A stretch of DNA of 7,314 nucleotides, taken from positions 1-7,314 of the forward strand of contig JBMYQA010000295.1 of the NCBI GenBank assembly GCA_049600855.1, read 5' to 3'. Within the stretch, counting starts at the first letter, position 1. Every line of letters begins with the position of its first letter. Below are positions 7,260 through 7,314 of the stretch, piece by piece. The notes under the pieces were generated by a model. That model was not told where the DNA came from. It saw nothing but the letters and a program-made list of their open reading frames with translations, and searched no databases. The DNA comes from JBMYQA01 sp049600855. GTDB lineage: Bacteria; Bacteroidota; Bacteroidia; Cytophagales; Flammeovirgaceae. Made by a program: the position numbers and the translations under genes.

Positions 7260-7314
7260 AATTATATCTGGTATATTTTTATCTATACTAGTGGCCTTTA
7301 GCTCAGGAGCTTTA

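Overview
The window looks like a piece of a Bacteroidota chromosome, probably of the Cytophagia/Flavobacteriia type. The grounds are the large two-component-regulator-type propeller sensor, A-rich leaders without clear Shine-Dalgarno sequences, moderate GC in the genes, and a small secreted beta-rich protein typical of that phylum. This placement is inference from protein style; no rRNA or marker gene is present.

Layout. (1) 1-3786, plus strand: the 3' part of a very large gene, open at the left edge, for a membrane-spanning sensor. In order it encodes a double beta-propeller (13 visible blades), a Y_Y_Y domain, one membrane helix, a coiled coil, a GAF-like domain and a complete SpoIIE/PP2C serine phosphatase. 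(2) 3797-5170, minus strand: a 457-residue ion-transporter-superfamily (ArsB/NhaD/SLC13-like) permease, convergent with the sensor, with only 10 bases between the stop codons. (3) About 5171-6500: an AT-rich, broken stretch with no intact gene. It holds an orphan reading-frame remnant (5261-5518), a long imperfect hairpin (5620-5652), the last 62 residues of a tyrosine recombinase with an integron-integrase-like tail (5771-5959), and the C-terminal part of a RloB-family defence-associated protein (about 6101-6457). (4) 6505-7259, plus strand: a two-gene unit with a 4-base ATGA overlap, a 65-residue two-helix membrane protein followed by a secreted beta-rich protein that probably sits in the outer membrane. 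The reading frame of the second may be broken close to its end.

How the parts relate. The sensor should read a periplasmic cue and adjust a cytoplasmic phosphorylation-based partner switch; no partner (anti-sigma kinase or STAS protein) is in view. The permease is a separate, oppositely transcribed gene. The middle stretch is best read as the wreck of a mobile or cassette-type island: a recombinase fragment followed, in the same orientation, by a defence-gene fragment, with short inverted arms on both sides of the latter. I do not see an intact new system here; the recombinase/RloB remnant is the part most worth a second look.
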